Assembly: GCF_052115385.1 (NCBI RefSeq)
Contig: NZ_JBFRGP010000003.1
Location: 353,046 to 417,045, forward strand
Source of the DNA: Dyella_D sp052115385
GTDB lineage: Bacteria > Pseudomonadota > Gammaproteobacteria > Xanthomonadales > Rhodanobacteraceae
Direction of reading: 5' to 3'
DNA length: 64,000 nt
Both the position numbers and the translations under genes were made by a program. Shown here one piece after another: positions 1 to 9,047 of this stretch (position 1 is the stretch's first letter; every line of letters starts with the position of its first letter). The notes beneath the pieces are model-generated. The model was given only the letters and a program-made list of their open reading frames with translations. It did not search any database and was not told the DNA's origin.

Positions 1-1275
1 GACGACCACGGCCAGGAAGGCCTGGAGCTGGCCTTCGACGACTGGCTGGCCGGCAAGCCGGGCGCCAAGCGCGTGATCCGCGACCGCATGGGCCACATCG
101 TGGAGGACGTGGAACAGGTGCGCGCGCCGCAGCCGGGCCGCAACCTCACGCTGAGCATCGACCGCCGCATCCAGTTCCTCGCCTACAACGAGCTGAAGAC
201 CACGCTGGAGCAGTCGCAGGCCGATTCCGGCTCGATGGTGATCATCGACATCCCCACCGGGGAGGTGCTGGCGATGGTCAACCTGCCGACCTACAACCCC
301 AACGCCCTGCGTAGCAGCACGCCGTCGCAGCGGCGCAACCGTTCGATGACCGACGTGGTGGAACCTGGTTCCACCATCAAGCCGGTGGTCATGGCCGCGG
401 CACTGTCCAGCGGCAAATACACGCCGAACGGCCCGCTGGTCGACACCGGCAACGGTCATTTCTATTACATGACCCATGACATCCGCGACACGCATGCCTA
501 CGGCATGTTGTCGCCCACCGGCGTGATCCAGAAATCCAGCAACATCGGCGCGGCCAAGATCGCGATGACGCTGGATACCGGCCTGCTCTACGACACCTAC
601 CGCGCCTTCGGCCTCGGCAGCAGCACCAACAGCGGCTTCCCTGGCGAGGCTTCCGGTTATCTGAAGGTGGGCCGCGACTGGCGTCCGCTGGAAAAAGCGA
701 TCATGGCCTACGGTTATGGCCTGAACGTCACCGCGCTGCAGCTGGCCAATGTCTACGCCACCATCGGCGACGGTGGGTTGATGCACGAGCCCTCGTTCGT
801 GAAGGGCACCGCCGGCGAGACCAAGCAGATCATCGCGCCGGAAATCGCGCACAAGCTGGTGACCATGCTGGAGTCCACCACCCAGCCGGGCGGCACCGCC
901 GCGCCGTATGCGTGGATCGCCAACTACGCGGTGGCGGGCAAGACCGGCACCGCGCACAAGGCGCAGGCCGGCGGCTACTCCAAGAACAACTACAGCGCCG
1001 CCTTCGCCGGCATCGTCCCGGCGACCAACCCGCGCCTGGCCGCGGTGGTGGTGATCGACGATCCGAAGAAGGGCAGCTACTACGGCGGCCTGGTCTCCGC
1101 GCCGGTGTTCGCCAAGGTGATGGACGGCGCGCTGCGCCTGCTGGACGTACCGCCGGACAATATCGGGCGCTGGTACGTCGGCGGTCCGCTGCAAGGCAAT
1201 AACGGACTGGTCGGCAGCAAGCCGCCGGATGCGCCGGTGGTCGACGACGCGCCGGTCGAGGAAGCGACCCCATGA
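1..1275 (+). CDS. ftsI: Peptidoglycan D,D-transpeptidase FtsI (PBP3), 5'-truncated by window edge
   Basis: Septal peptidoglycan transpeptidase of the divisome, acting in the periplasm on lipid II-derived strands. The reading frame is open from base 1, so the start, the membrane anchor and most of the N-terminal domain lie upstream. The three penicillin-binding motifs are visible: SxxK as STIK (Ser codon 370-372, Lys 379-381), SSN in QKSSNIGAAK, and KTGT (Lys codon 940-942). About 425 residues remain of the usual 570-600. The C-terminus ends in an acidic Pro/Ala-rich tail. The stop overlaps the murE start by four bases (ATGA), which suggests translational coupling in the dcw operon. Confidence 0.96.
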   Translation, partial: DDHGQEGLELAFDDWLAGKPGAKRVIRDRMGHIVEDVEQVRAPQPGRNLTLSIDRRIQFLAYNELKTTLEQSQADSGSMVIIDIPTGEVLAMVNLPTYNPNALRSSTPSQRRNRSMTDVVEPGSTIKPVVMAAALSSGKYTPNGPLVDTGNGHFYYMTHDIRDTHAYGMLSPTGVIQKSSNIGAAKIAMTLDTGLLYDTYRAFGLGSSTNSGFPGEASGYLKVGRDWRPLEKAIMAYGYGLNVTALQLANVYATIGDGGLMHEPSFVKGTAGETKQIIAPEIAHKLVTMLESTTQPGGTAAPYAWIANYAVAGKTGTAHKAQAGGYSKNNYSAAFAGIVPATNPRLAAVVVIDDPKKGSYYGGLVSAPVFAKVMDGALRLLDVPPDNIGRWYVGGPLQGNNGLVGSKPPDAPVVDDAPVEEATP

Positions 1276-2744
1276 GCCGGCGCCTCGATCAACTGTTGCA
1301 CGGTATCGCCGACACGCAGGGTGCCGGCGATATCGTCGTTTCGGGGCTGGCGCTCGACTCGCGCCGCGTGCGCGCGGGCGAGGCCTTTTTCGCGCTGCGC
1401 GGCACCCGCGGCCACGGCATCGAATTCGCCGCCGGCGCCGTCGCGCAAGGCGCGCGCGTGGTGCTGGCCGAAGCGCCGATGACGGCGGCGCCTTCGCTGG
1501 GCGTGCCGGTGATCTGGATCGAGCGCCTGCATGCGCAGGTGGGCGAAATCGCCGCGCGCTTCTACGGTCGCCCGTCGGAAGCGCTGCACGTGGTCGGCGT
1601 CACCGGCACCAACGGCAAGACCTCCACCGTGCAATTGATCGCGCAGGCGCTGCATCACCTGGGCCATCGCCCGGCCAGCATCGGCACGCTCGGCGCCGGC
1701 CTGCACGGCCAGGTCGAGGAGGGCGAGCGCACCACGCCCGACGCCATCCACGTGCAGGCGCTGCTGGCCTCGTTCCGCGCCGAAGGCGCGACGCACGTGG
1801 CGATGGAAGTGTCCTCGCATGCGCTGGAGCAGGGGCGCGTCGGCGCGGTGACGTTCGGCACCGCGGTGTTCACCAACCTCACCCGCGACCATCTCGATTA
1901 CCACGGCAGCATGCAGGCCTACGGCGCCGCCAAGGCCAAGCTGTTCGCCTGGCCGACGCTGACCCACGCGGTGATCAACGTCGACGACGCGTTCGGCCGC
2001 GAACTGTTGGGCCGCACGCCCGCGCCGGTGCGCAAGCTGCGCGTGAGCGCGGCGGGCGACCTGGCCTCCGACGTGCGCGCGAGCAATATCCTCACCTCGG
2101 CCGAAGGCCTGCGCTTCGACCTGCATACGCCGTGGGGCTCGCGCCCGCTGCAGACGCATCTGATCGGCCGCTTCAACGTCGACAACCTGCTCGCCGTGGT
2201 GGCGGTGCTGGGCGCGCTGGGCGAGTCGTTCGAGCACATCGTCGAGGCGGTGTCCGCATTGCATCCGGTCAACGGCCGCATGAGCCGCCTCGGTGGCCAC
2301 CACGGCCTGCCGCTGGTGGTGGTCGACTATGCGCACACGCCCGACGCATTGGAGCAATCGCTGCACGCCGTGCGCGCGCATTGCGAAGGCCGGCTGATCT
2401 GCGTGTTCGGCTGCGGCGGCGAGCGCGACGCCGGCAAGCGCCCGTTGATGGGCGCGATCGCTGAGCGCCTCGCTGACGTAGCGATCATCACCGACGACAA
2501 CCCGCGCGGCGAAGACGGCGACGCCATCGTGGCGCAGATCGTGGCGGGTCTGCTGCGCCCGGCCGAAGCGCAGGTGCAACGCAACCGCGCGCTGGCCATC
2601 ACCGAGGCCTTGCAGCAGGCCAGGACCGGCGACGTGGTGCTGATCGCCGGCAAGGGCCACGAAACCTATCAGGAAGGCGCGCACGGCAAGCGCCCGTTCG
2701 ACGATCTTGCAGTCGCTCGTGCTGCATTGGAGTTGCACGCATGA
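1272..2744 (+). CDS. murE: UDP-MurNAc-tripeptide synthetase (meso-diaminopimelate adding)
   Basis: Cytoplasmic ATP-dependent ligase that adds the third stem-peptide residue to UDP-MurNAc-L-Ala-D-Glu. The 490-residue length is typical. The Mur-ligase ATP loop VTGTNGKTS lies at about residues 110-118. The DNPR motif at 409-412 is the known signature for meso-diaminopimelate rather than lysine as substrate, as expected in a Gram-negative. The ATG overlaps the ftsI stop by four bases. The 3' end overlaps murF by four bases. Confidence 0.97.
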   Translation: MSRRLDQLLHGIADTQGAGDIVVSGLALDSRRVRAGEAFFALRGTRGHGIEFAAGAVAQGARVVLAEAPMTAAPSLGVPVIWIERLHAQVGEIAARFYGRPSEALHVVGVTGTNGKTSTVQLIAQALHHLGHRPASIGTLGAGLHGQVEEGERTTPDAIHVQALLASFRAEGATHVAMEVSSHALEQGRVGAVTFGTAVFTNLTRDHLDYHGSMQAYGAAKAKLFAWPTLTHAVINVDDAFGRELLGRTPAPVRKLRVSAAGDLASDVRASNILTSAEGLRFDLHTPWGSRPLQTHLIGRFNVDNLLAVVAVLGALGESFEHIVEAVSALHPVNGRMSRLGGHHGLPLVVVDYAHTPDALEQSLHAVRAHCEGRLICVFGCGGERDAGKRPLMGAIAERLADVAIITDDNPRGEDGDAIVAQIVAGLLRPAEAQVQRNRALAITEALQQARTGDVVLIAGKGHETYQEGAHGKRPFDDLAVARAALELHA

Positions 2745-4108
2745 TGCGTTTGTCCGCCATCGCCCTGTGGACCCGCGGGCACCTGCACGGTGCCGACGTG
2801 GAAGTCCTGGGCGTGGGCATCGATACCCGCAAGCTGCGCGCGGGCGACCTGTTCGTCGCAGTCAAGGGCGAGCGCGTGGACGGCCACGACTTCCTGGCGC
2901 AGGCCGCTGCCGCCGGTGCGATCGCGGCGCTGGTCGAGCGCCGCGTCGATGCGCCGATCGCGCAGGTCGTGGTGAACGACACGCAGCTGGCGCTGGGCGA
3001 CCTGGCCAGCGCGGTGCGCGCGCAGAGCAATGTGCGCGTGGTCGGCATCACCGGTTCCAACGGCAAGACCACGGTGAAGACGCTGACCGCCTCGATCCTG
3101 TCGCGCCATGGCCGCACTCATGTCAACGCCGGCAACTACAACAACGAGCTGGGCCTGCCGCTGACCCTGCTGGCGATGCCGCAGGACACCGAGTACGCCG
3201 TGCTGGAAATGGGCGCCGGCAAGCCGGGCGACATTGCCTATCTGGCGGCGATCGCGCGGCCGGATATCGGCCTGGTCAACACGGTGGCGCCGGCGCATCT
3301 GGAACGCATGGGCAGCGTCGAAGGCGTGGCCGAGACCAAGGGCGCGCTATACCAGGCGCTGCCGGCGGATGGCGTGGCGGTGATCAATGCCGACGATGCC
3401 TTCGCCAAGTTCTTCGAAGGGCTGGCAATGGGTCGCCGCCAGCTGCGTTTCGGGCTGGATCATCCGGCGGACGTGCTCGCACAAGTCATCGAACAGCGCG
3501 TGGACGGTTCGCGCTTCGTGCTTGCCACGCCGGTTGGCGATGCCGAAGTGAAGCTGCCGCTGGCCGGCCGCCACAACATCGCCAATGCACTGGCCGCGGC
3601 ATCGCTGGCGCTGGCGCTGGAGGTGCCGCTGGCCACCATCGTGGCAGGGCTGGAGCAGGTGCCCGGCGTGGCCGGCCGCCTGAAGCTCGAGCGCATGCCG
3701 GGCGGCTGGACCCTGATCGACGACAGCTACAACGCCAACCCGGGTTCGGTGGGCGCTGCGATCGACACGCTGGCCCTCGCCGACGGCGAGCGCTGGCTGG
3801 TGCTCGGCGACATGGCCGAACTCGGCCCGGAAGCGAAAGCCCTGCACGCAGGCATCGGCACCCGCGCTCGCGAGCGCGGCATCCAGCGGCTGTTCGCGGT
3901 CGGCCCGCTCGGCGCCGCCACCGTGGCCGCGTTCGGCGCCAACGGCGAACACCATGCGGACCAGGCCGCGCTGATCGCCTCGCTCAAGCAACACCTACAC
4001 GGCGGTGTCACCTGTCTGGTCAAGGGCTCGCGTTCGGCGGGCATGGAACAGGTGGTGGCCGCGCTTCGCAACGATCGATCGAAGGAGGGCGCATCCGATG
4101 CTGCTTGA
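2741..4108 (+). CDS. murF: UDP-MurNAc-tripeptide:D-Ala-D-Ala ligase MurF
   Basis: Adds the D-Ala-D-Ala dipeptide to complete the UDP-MurNAc-pentapeptide in the cytoplasm. It has 455 residues, with the Mur-ligase P-loop GITGSNGKTT at 102-111 and the later DDSYNANP motif that is conserved in MurF. The start overlaps murE by four bases. The end overlaps the mraY start by 11 bases. The next gene's Shine-Dalgarno (GGAGG in GAAGGAGGG, 4081-4089) therefore lies inside the murF coding region. Confidence 0.97.
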   Translation: MMRLSAIALWTRGHLHGADVEVLGVGIDTRKLRAGDLFVAVKGERVDGHDFLAQAAAAGAIAALVERRVDAPIAQVVVNDTQLALGDLASAVRAQSNVRVVGITGSNGKTTVKTLTASILSRHGRTHVNAGNYNNELGLPLTLLAMPQDTEYAVLEMGAGKPGDIAYLAAIARPDIGLVNTVAPAHLERMGSVEGVAETKGALYQALPADGVAVINADDAFAKFFEGLAMGRRQLRFGLDHPADVLAQVIEQRVDGSRFVLATPVGDAEVKLPLAGRHNIANALAAASLALALEVPLATIVAGLEQVPGVAGRLKLERMPGGWTLIDDSYNANPGSVGAAIDTLALADGERWLVLGDMAELGPEAKALHAGIGTRARERGIQRLFAVGPLGAATVAAFGANGEHHADQAALIASLKQHLHGGVTCLVKGSRSAGMEQVVAALRNDRSKEGASDAA

Positions 4109-5309
4109 ACTCGCAGACTGGATGGCCCGCCACTTCACGGCGCTGCATCTGTTCCAGTACATCACCTTCCGCACCATCATGGCCTCGCTCACCGCGCTGG
4201 CGATGTCGCTGCTGTTCGGCCCCGCGCTGATCCGCAAGCTGGCCGCGCTGAAGGCGGGGCAGGTGGTGCGCAAGGACGGTCCGCAGACCCATCTGGCCAA
4301 GGCCGGCACGCCGACCATGGGCGGCGTGATGATCCTGCTGGCGGTGGCCATCGCCACCTTGCTGTGGGCCGACCTGCATAACCGCTATGTATGGGTGGTG
4401 CTGGCGGTGCTGATCAGCTTCGGCGTGATCGGCTTCTACGACGACTACAAGAAGCTGGTGCTGAAGGACAGCCGCGGCTTGGCCTCGCGCTGGAAGTATT
4501 TCTGGCAATCGGTGTTCGGCCTGATCGCCGCGCTGTTCCTGTACTTCACCGCGCCGACCACGCCGCCGCCGTGCGTGCGCCCGGCGGTGCCGGCGGTGGT
4601 GCAGCACGTGGAGACCACCGCCACCGCGCTGGACAGCCGCCTCACCCTCGAGCCGCCGGCCAACGCCGCGCCGGCATGCATGAAGGAAGTGGCCGAGACC
4701 GCGCTGTTCGTGCCGCTGTTCAAGCAGGTGGCGGTGCCGCTGGGCCTGTTCTTCGTGGTGCTGACCTATTTCATGATCGTGGGCTTCTCCAATGCGGTGA
4801 ACCTCACCGACGGATTGGATGGCCTGGCGATCATGCCCACCGTGCTGGTGTCCGGCGCGCTAGGCGTGTTCGCCTACCTGGCCGGCAATCGCCTGTTCTC
4901 CGAGTACCTGGGGATACCCTCGATTCCCGGCGCCGGCGAGCTGGCGATCATCTGCGGCGCGCTGTCCGGTGCGGGCCTGGGCTTCCTGTGGTTCAACACC
5001 TATCCCGCCCAGGTGTTCATGGGTGACGTCGGCGCGCTGGCGATCGGCGCGGCGCTGGCCGCGATCGCGGTGATCGTGCGCCAGGAAATCGTGCTGCTGA
5101 TCATGGGCGGCGTGTTCGTGATGGAGACCGTGTCGGTGATGCTGCAGGTGGCGAGCTTCAAGCTCACCGGCAAGCGCATTTTTCGCATGGCGCCGATCCA
5201 TCATCACTTCGAACTGAAAGGCTGGCCCGAGCCGCGGGTGATCGTGCGCTTCTGGATCATCAGCGTCGTGCTGGTGCTGATCGGCCTCGCCACGTTGAAG
5301 GTGCGCTGA
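4098..5309 (+). CDS. mraY: Phospho-MurNAc-pentapeptide transferase MraY with enlarged periplasmic loop
   Basis: Integral membrane enzyme that moves phospho-MurNAc-pentapeptide onto undecaprenyl phosphate to make lipid I. The ATG at 4098 follows a strong GAAGGAGGG. Active-site segments are intact: DDYKK at 115-119, the NAVNLTDGLDGLAIMPT region, FMGDVGALA, and the MAPIHHHFELKGWPE loop near the C-terminus. The protein has 403 residues against about 360 for E. coli. The excess is a roughly 42-residue Pro/Ala-rich insertion around residues 151-200, carrying two cysteines (159 and 194), between a membrane helix and the VPLFKQV segment. Its stop shares one base with the ftsW start (TGATG). Confidence 0.96.
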   Translation: MLLELADWMARHFTALHLFQYITFRTIMASLTALAMSLLFGPALIRKLAALKAGQVVRKDGPQTHLAKAGTPTMGGVMILLAVAIATLLWADLHNRYVWVVLAVLISFGVIGFYDDYKKLVLKDSRGLASRWKYFWQSVFGLIAALFLYFTAPTTPPPCVRPAVPAVVQHVETTATALDSRLTLEPPANAAPACMKEVAETALFVPLFKQVAVPLGLFFVVLTYFMIVGFSNAVNLTDGLDGLAIMPTVLVSGALGVFAYLAGNRLFSEYLGIPSIPGAGELAIICGALSGAGLGFLWFNTYPAQVFMGDVGALAIGAALAAIAVIVRQEIVLLIMGGVFVMETVSVMLQVASFKLTGKRIFRMAPIHHHFELKGWPEPRVIVRFWIISVVLVLIGLATLKVR

Positions 5310-6538
5310 TGCTATTCGACGCCACCCAGGCCAAACGCCGGCAAGGTCCGCAGGGCAGCTTCGATCTGCCGCTGCTGATCGCGCTCGTCGGCCTGGCCTG
5401 CGTCGGGCTGGTGATGATCACCTCCAGCTCGATCGCGGTGGCCGACAGCCAGCACCTGGGCGCGTTTTATTTCCTCAAGAAGCATCTGATGTTCCTGGGC
5501 CTGGGCATGGTGCTGGCCGGCGTGGCCATGCGCACCGAGCTGAAGGTGCTGGAGAAGAACGGCTTCCTGTTGCTGCTGCTGGCCTTCATCCTGCTGCTGG
5601 CGGTGTTCCTGCCGTTCCTCGGCATGCGCCTCAACGGCGCGCGGCGCTGGCTCAACCTGATCGTCACCAGCTTCCAGCCGGTGGAGGCGGTGAAGCTGAT
5701 CCTGGTGGTGTACGTCGCCAGTTATCTGGTGCGCCATCGCGAGAGCGTGGAAACGCGCTTCCTCGGCCTGCTCAAGCCGATCGTGGTGGCGGGCGTGATG
5801 GTGCTGCTGCTGCTGGCGCAGCCGGACTTCGGCTCGGCCACCCTGGTGATCGCGGTGACCATCGCGATGGTGTGGCTGGGTGGCGCGCGGCCGATCTTCC
5901 TGTTCGGCATGGGCCTGCCGCTGATGCCGCTGCTGGCGATCGCGGCGACCAGCGAAAGCTATCGCATGAAGCGCCTCACCTCGTTCATGGACCCGTGGAA
6001 GGATCCGTTCAACGACGGCTTCCAGCTGACCCAGTCGCTGATGGCGATCGGCCGCGGCGAATGGACCGGCGTGGGCCTGGGTTCGAGCGTGCTGAAACTC
6101 TCCTACCTGCCGGAAGCGCATACCGACTTCATCTTCGCGGTGATCTCCGAGGAACTGGGCCTGGCCGGCATCCTGACCGTGATGAGCCTGTTCGCGCTCA
6201 CCGTCGGCCGCGGGCTGTACCTGGGCCTGAAGGGCGTGGAGCTGGGCCAGCGTTTCGCCGGCTACGTGGCATTCGGCATCTCGCTGATGATCGGCCTGCA
6301 GACCATGGTGTCGATCGGGGTGAACCTCGGCGCGCTGCCGACCAAGGGCCTGACCCTGCCGCTGATCAGCTACGGCGGTTCGTCGATGGTGCTGACCTGC
6401 GCCATGGCCGGCGTGCTGCTGCGTGCGACCTATGAGATCAACCGCGCGATCGACGCGCGCCAGATGGCCACGCGCATGCCGGCCACCGCAGTGGCCGACG
6501 CGAATACGGCCACGGCGCGCGAGGCGGTGAACGCATGA
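5309..6538 (+). CDS. ftsW: Septal peptidoglycan glycosyltransferase FtsW (SEDS family)
   Basis: Multi-pass SEDS-family membrane protein that polymerises septal glycan from lipid II together with FtsI. It has 409 residues and about ten hydrophobic segments. SEDS hallmarks are visible: NGARRWL after the early helices, the central RLTSFMDPWKDPFNDGFQ segment, EAHTDFIFAVISEELG, and LPLISYGGSS near the C-terminus. The start overlaps mraY by one base and the stop overlaps murG by four bases, so it belongs to the same polycistronic unit. Confidence 0.96.
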   Translation: MLFDATQAKRRQGPQGSFDLPLLIALVGLACVGLVMITSSSIAVADSQHLGAFYFLKKHLMFLGLGMVLAGVAMRTELKVLEKNGFLLLLLAFILLLAVFLPFLGMRLNGARRWLNLIVTSFQPVEAVKLILVVYVASYLVRHRESVETRFLGLLKPIVVAGVMVLLLLAQPDFGSATLVIAVTIAMVWLGGARPIFLFGMGLPLMPLLAIAATSESYRMKRLTSFMDPWKDPFNDGFQLTQSLMAIGRGEWTGVGLGSSVLKLSYLPEAHTDFIFAVISEELGLAGILTVMSLFALTVGRGLYLGLKGVELGQRFAGYVAFGISLMIGLQTMVSIGVNLGALPTKGLTLPLISYGGSSMVLTCAMAGVLLRATYEINRAIDARQMATRMPATAVADANTATAREAVNA

Positions 6539-7611
6539 GCGCAGCCAACGCACCCGTGCTGATCATGGCCGGCGGCACCGGCGGCCACATCTTCCCCGGC
6601 CTGGCCGTGGCCGAGACGCTGCGCGCGCAGGGCGTGCCGGTGGTGTGGCTGGGCGCGGACGGCGGCATGGAAACCAAGGTGGTGCCGGCGCACGGCGTGC
6701 CGCTGCGCACGGTGCCGGTCGGCGGGCTGCGCGGCAAGGGTTTCAAGACCCGCGTGCTGGCGCCGCTGATGCTGGCGCGCGCGCTGCTCGCCTCGTTGCG
6801 CGTAGTCGGTTCGGTGCGGCCGCGCAGCGTGCTGTCGATGGGCGGCTACGTGGCCGGCCCCGGCGGCATCGCGGCGTGGCTGCTGCGCAAGCCGCTGCTG
6901 GTGCACGAACAGAACGGCGTGGCCGGCTTCACCAACCGGAAGCTCGCAGCGCATGCGGTGCGCGTGCTGGTGGGTTTCAACGACACGCTGCCGGGCGCCG
7001 AGTGGGTGGGCAATCCGGTGCGCTCCACCATCGCCGCGCTGCCGGCACCCGCCGTGCGCATGGCCGGACGCACCGGCAAGTCACGCCTGCTGGTGCTCGG
7101 CGGCAGCCTGGGTGCGCGCGCCTTGAACCTCGCGCTGCCGCAGGCGCTGGCGCAGCTGACGCTCGAACAGCGCCCGGACGTGCTGCACCAGTGCGGCAAC
7201 CGCGGTGCCGACGAAGCGCGCGAGGCCTACGCCAAGGCCGGCGTCGACGCGCAGATCGTGCCCTTCATCGAAGACATGGCCGGCGCCTACGCCTGGGCCG
7301 ACCTGGCCGTGTGCCGCGCCGGCGCCCTGACCGTGGCCGAACTCACCGCCGCCGGCCTCGGCGCGGTGCTCGTGCCTTTCCCTCATGCGGTGGATGACCA
7401 CCAGACCCGCAACGCCGAGGCCCTGGTGGCCGCCGGTGCGGCCGACGTCGTACAGGAACGAGATTTGGACGTACAGCAGTTTGCCCAGCGCCTGGATGCG
7501 CTGTTGAACGATCGCACGCGCACGCTGGCCATGGCCGACGCCGCACGTTCCCTGGCCAAGCCCGACGCCGCGGCGGCGATCGCGCGCGCCTGCCTGGAGG
7601 TGCGCGCATGA
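6535..7611 (+). CDS. murG: UDP-GlcNAc:lipid I N-acetylglucosaminyltransferase MurG
   Basis: Peripheral membrane GT28 enzyme that converts lipid I to lipid II. The 358-residue length is typical. The N-terminal glycine loop (ILMAGGTGGHIFPGLAVA-like) binds the lipid pyrophosphate. The C-terminal nucleotide-binding part contains GGSLGARALN, CRAGALTVAELTAAG and FPHAVDDHQTRNA, all family signatures. Four-base overlaps link it to ftsW upstream and murC downstream. Confidence 0.97.
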   Translation: MSAANAPVLIMAGGTGGHIFPGLAVAETLRAQGVPVVWLGADGGMETKVVPAHGVPLRTVPVGGLRGKGFKTRVLAPLMLARALLASLRVVGSVRPRSVLSMGGYVAGPGGIAAWLLRKPLLVHEQNGVAGFTNRKLAAHAVRVLVGFNDTLPGAEWVGNPVRSTIAALPAPAVRMAGRTGKSRLLVLGGSLGARALNLALPQALAQLTLEQRPDVLHQCGNRGADEAREAYAKAGVDAQIVPFIEDMAGAYAWADLAVCRAGALTVAELTAAGLGAVLVPFPHAVDDHQTRNAEALVAAGAADVVQERDLDVQQFAQRLDALLNDRTRTLAMADAARSLAKPDAAAAIARACLEVRA

Positions 7612-9047
7612 CGCCGCGCCGCCTGCTGGCCCACGAAGACCTGATGACCACCTTCCGCCGCGTGCATTTCATCGGCATCGGCGGCGTGGGCATGAGCGGC
7701 ATCGCCGAGGTGCTGCACAACCTGGGTTATGCGGTGTCCGGTTCCGACCGCGCCAACTCGCCGACCGCGCAGCGCCTGGCCGACCTCGGCATCGTGGTGC
7801 ACGTCGGCCATGCCGCCGAGCACATCGGCGACGCCGACGTGGTGGTCACCTCCAGCGCGATCCGCCAGGACAATCCGGAATTGCTTGCTGCCCGCGCGGC
7901 ACGCATCCCGCTGGTGCCGCGTGCAGAGATGCTGGGCGAGCTGATGCGCTTCCGCCGCGGCGTGGCGATTGCCGGCACGCATGGCAAGACCACCACCACC
8001 AGCCTCACCGCCAGCGTGCTGGCCGAGGCCAACTACGACCCGACCTTCGTGATCGGCGGCCAGCTCAATGCGGCCGGCGCGAATGCGCGCCTGGGCACCG
8101 GCCAGTACATCGTGGCGGAGGCCGACGAGTCGGACGGCTCGTTCCTGATGCTGTCGCCGGTGGTGGCGGCGATCACCAATATCGACGCCGATCACCTGGA
8201 GAACTACCAGGGCGACTTCGCCCTGGTGAAGAAGGCGTTCGACGATTTCCTGCACCGCCTGCCGTTCTATGGCCTGGCCGTGCTGTGCGTGGACGATCCG
8301 GAAGTGGCCGCGCTGGCCAAGCGCACCACGCGCCGCGTAATGACTTACGGCATCGACTCGGCCGATGCCGACGTGCGCGCCAGCAACCTGACCCAGCACG
8401 GCTTCGAGATGCACTTCGACCTGTGGCTGCCGGGCCGCAACGAGGCATTGCGCGTCCAGCTCAACCTGCCGGGCCGCCACAACGTGCTCAACGCCTTGGC
8501 CGCCGCCACCATCGGCTGGCAGCTCGGCGTGGAAGCCGAATCGATCGCGCGCGCGCTGCAGCAGTTCGAAGGTGTGGGCCGGCGCTTCCATCGCCGGGGC
8601 GAGATCGCGCTCGATCAGGGCTCGGTGCTGCTGGTCGACGACTACGGCCACCATCCGCGCGAACTGGCCGCGGTGTTCGACGCCGTGCGCGGCGGCTGGC
8701 CGGAGCGCCGCCTGGTCGCGGCCTTCCAGCCGCACCGCTACAGCCGTACGCGCGACCTGCTGGACGACTTCGCCAATGTGCTGAGCGACGTCGACGTGCT
8801 GGTGCTCACCGACGTGTACCCGGCTGGCGAGGCGCCGATCGCCGGCGCCGACGGCCGCGCGCTGGCCCGTGCGGTGCGTGCGCGCGGCAAGGTCGATCCG
8901 GTGCTGGTCGAGCATCCGCGCGAATTGAAGGAAGCCCTGCCGGCGCTGCTGCGCGACGGCGACCTGTTGCTGCTGCTCGGCGCCGGCGATATCGGCGCGG
9001 CGGCGGTGGAGCTGGCCACGGCCGGCAACCTGAGGAGCAAGAAGTGA
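7608..9047 (+). CDS. murC: UDP-N-acetylmuramate:L-alanine ligase MurC
   Basis: Adds L-Ala to UDP-MurNAc, the first stem-peptide residue. Conserved segments are VHFIGIGGVGMSGIAEVL near the N-terminus, the ATP loop AGTHGKTTTTS, and DDYGHHP further on. The 479-residue version starts at the ATG that overlaps the murG stop. A second in-frame ATG at 7644 would give a protein beginning MTTFRRVHFIG, closer to the usual family N-terminus, so the start is not settled. The stop overlaps the GTG start of ddl. Confidence 0.96.
   Translation: MTPRRLLAHEDLMTTFRRVHFIGIGGVGMSGIAEVLHNLGYAVSGSDRANSPTAQRLADLGIVVHVGHAAEHIGDADVVVTSSAIRQDNPELLAARAARIPLVPRAEMLGELMRFRRGVAIAGTHGKTTTTSLTASVLAEANYDPTFVIGGQLNAAGANARLGTGQYIVAEADESDGSFLMLSPVVAAITNIDADHLENYQGDFALVKKAFDDFLHRLPFYGLAVLCVDDPEVAALAKRTTRRVMTYGIDSADADVRASNLTQHGFEMHFDLWLPGRNEALRVQLNLPGRHNVLNALAAATIGWQLGVEAESIARALQQFEGVGRRFHRRGEIALDQGSVLLVDDYGHHPRELAAVFDAVRGGWPERRLVAAFQPHRYSRTRDLLDDFANVLSDVDVLVLTDVYPAGEAPIAGADGRALARAVRARGKVDPVLVEHPRELKEALPALLRDGDLLLLLGAGDIGAAAVELATAGNLRSKK

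Noticed and set aside
1080..2738. 552-codon minus-strand frame antisense to murE
   Set aside because: It lies over the end of ftsI and the whole of murE, has an Ala/Arg/His-heavy composition, and no credible ribosome site.
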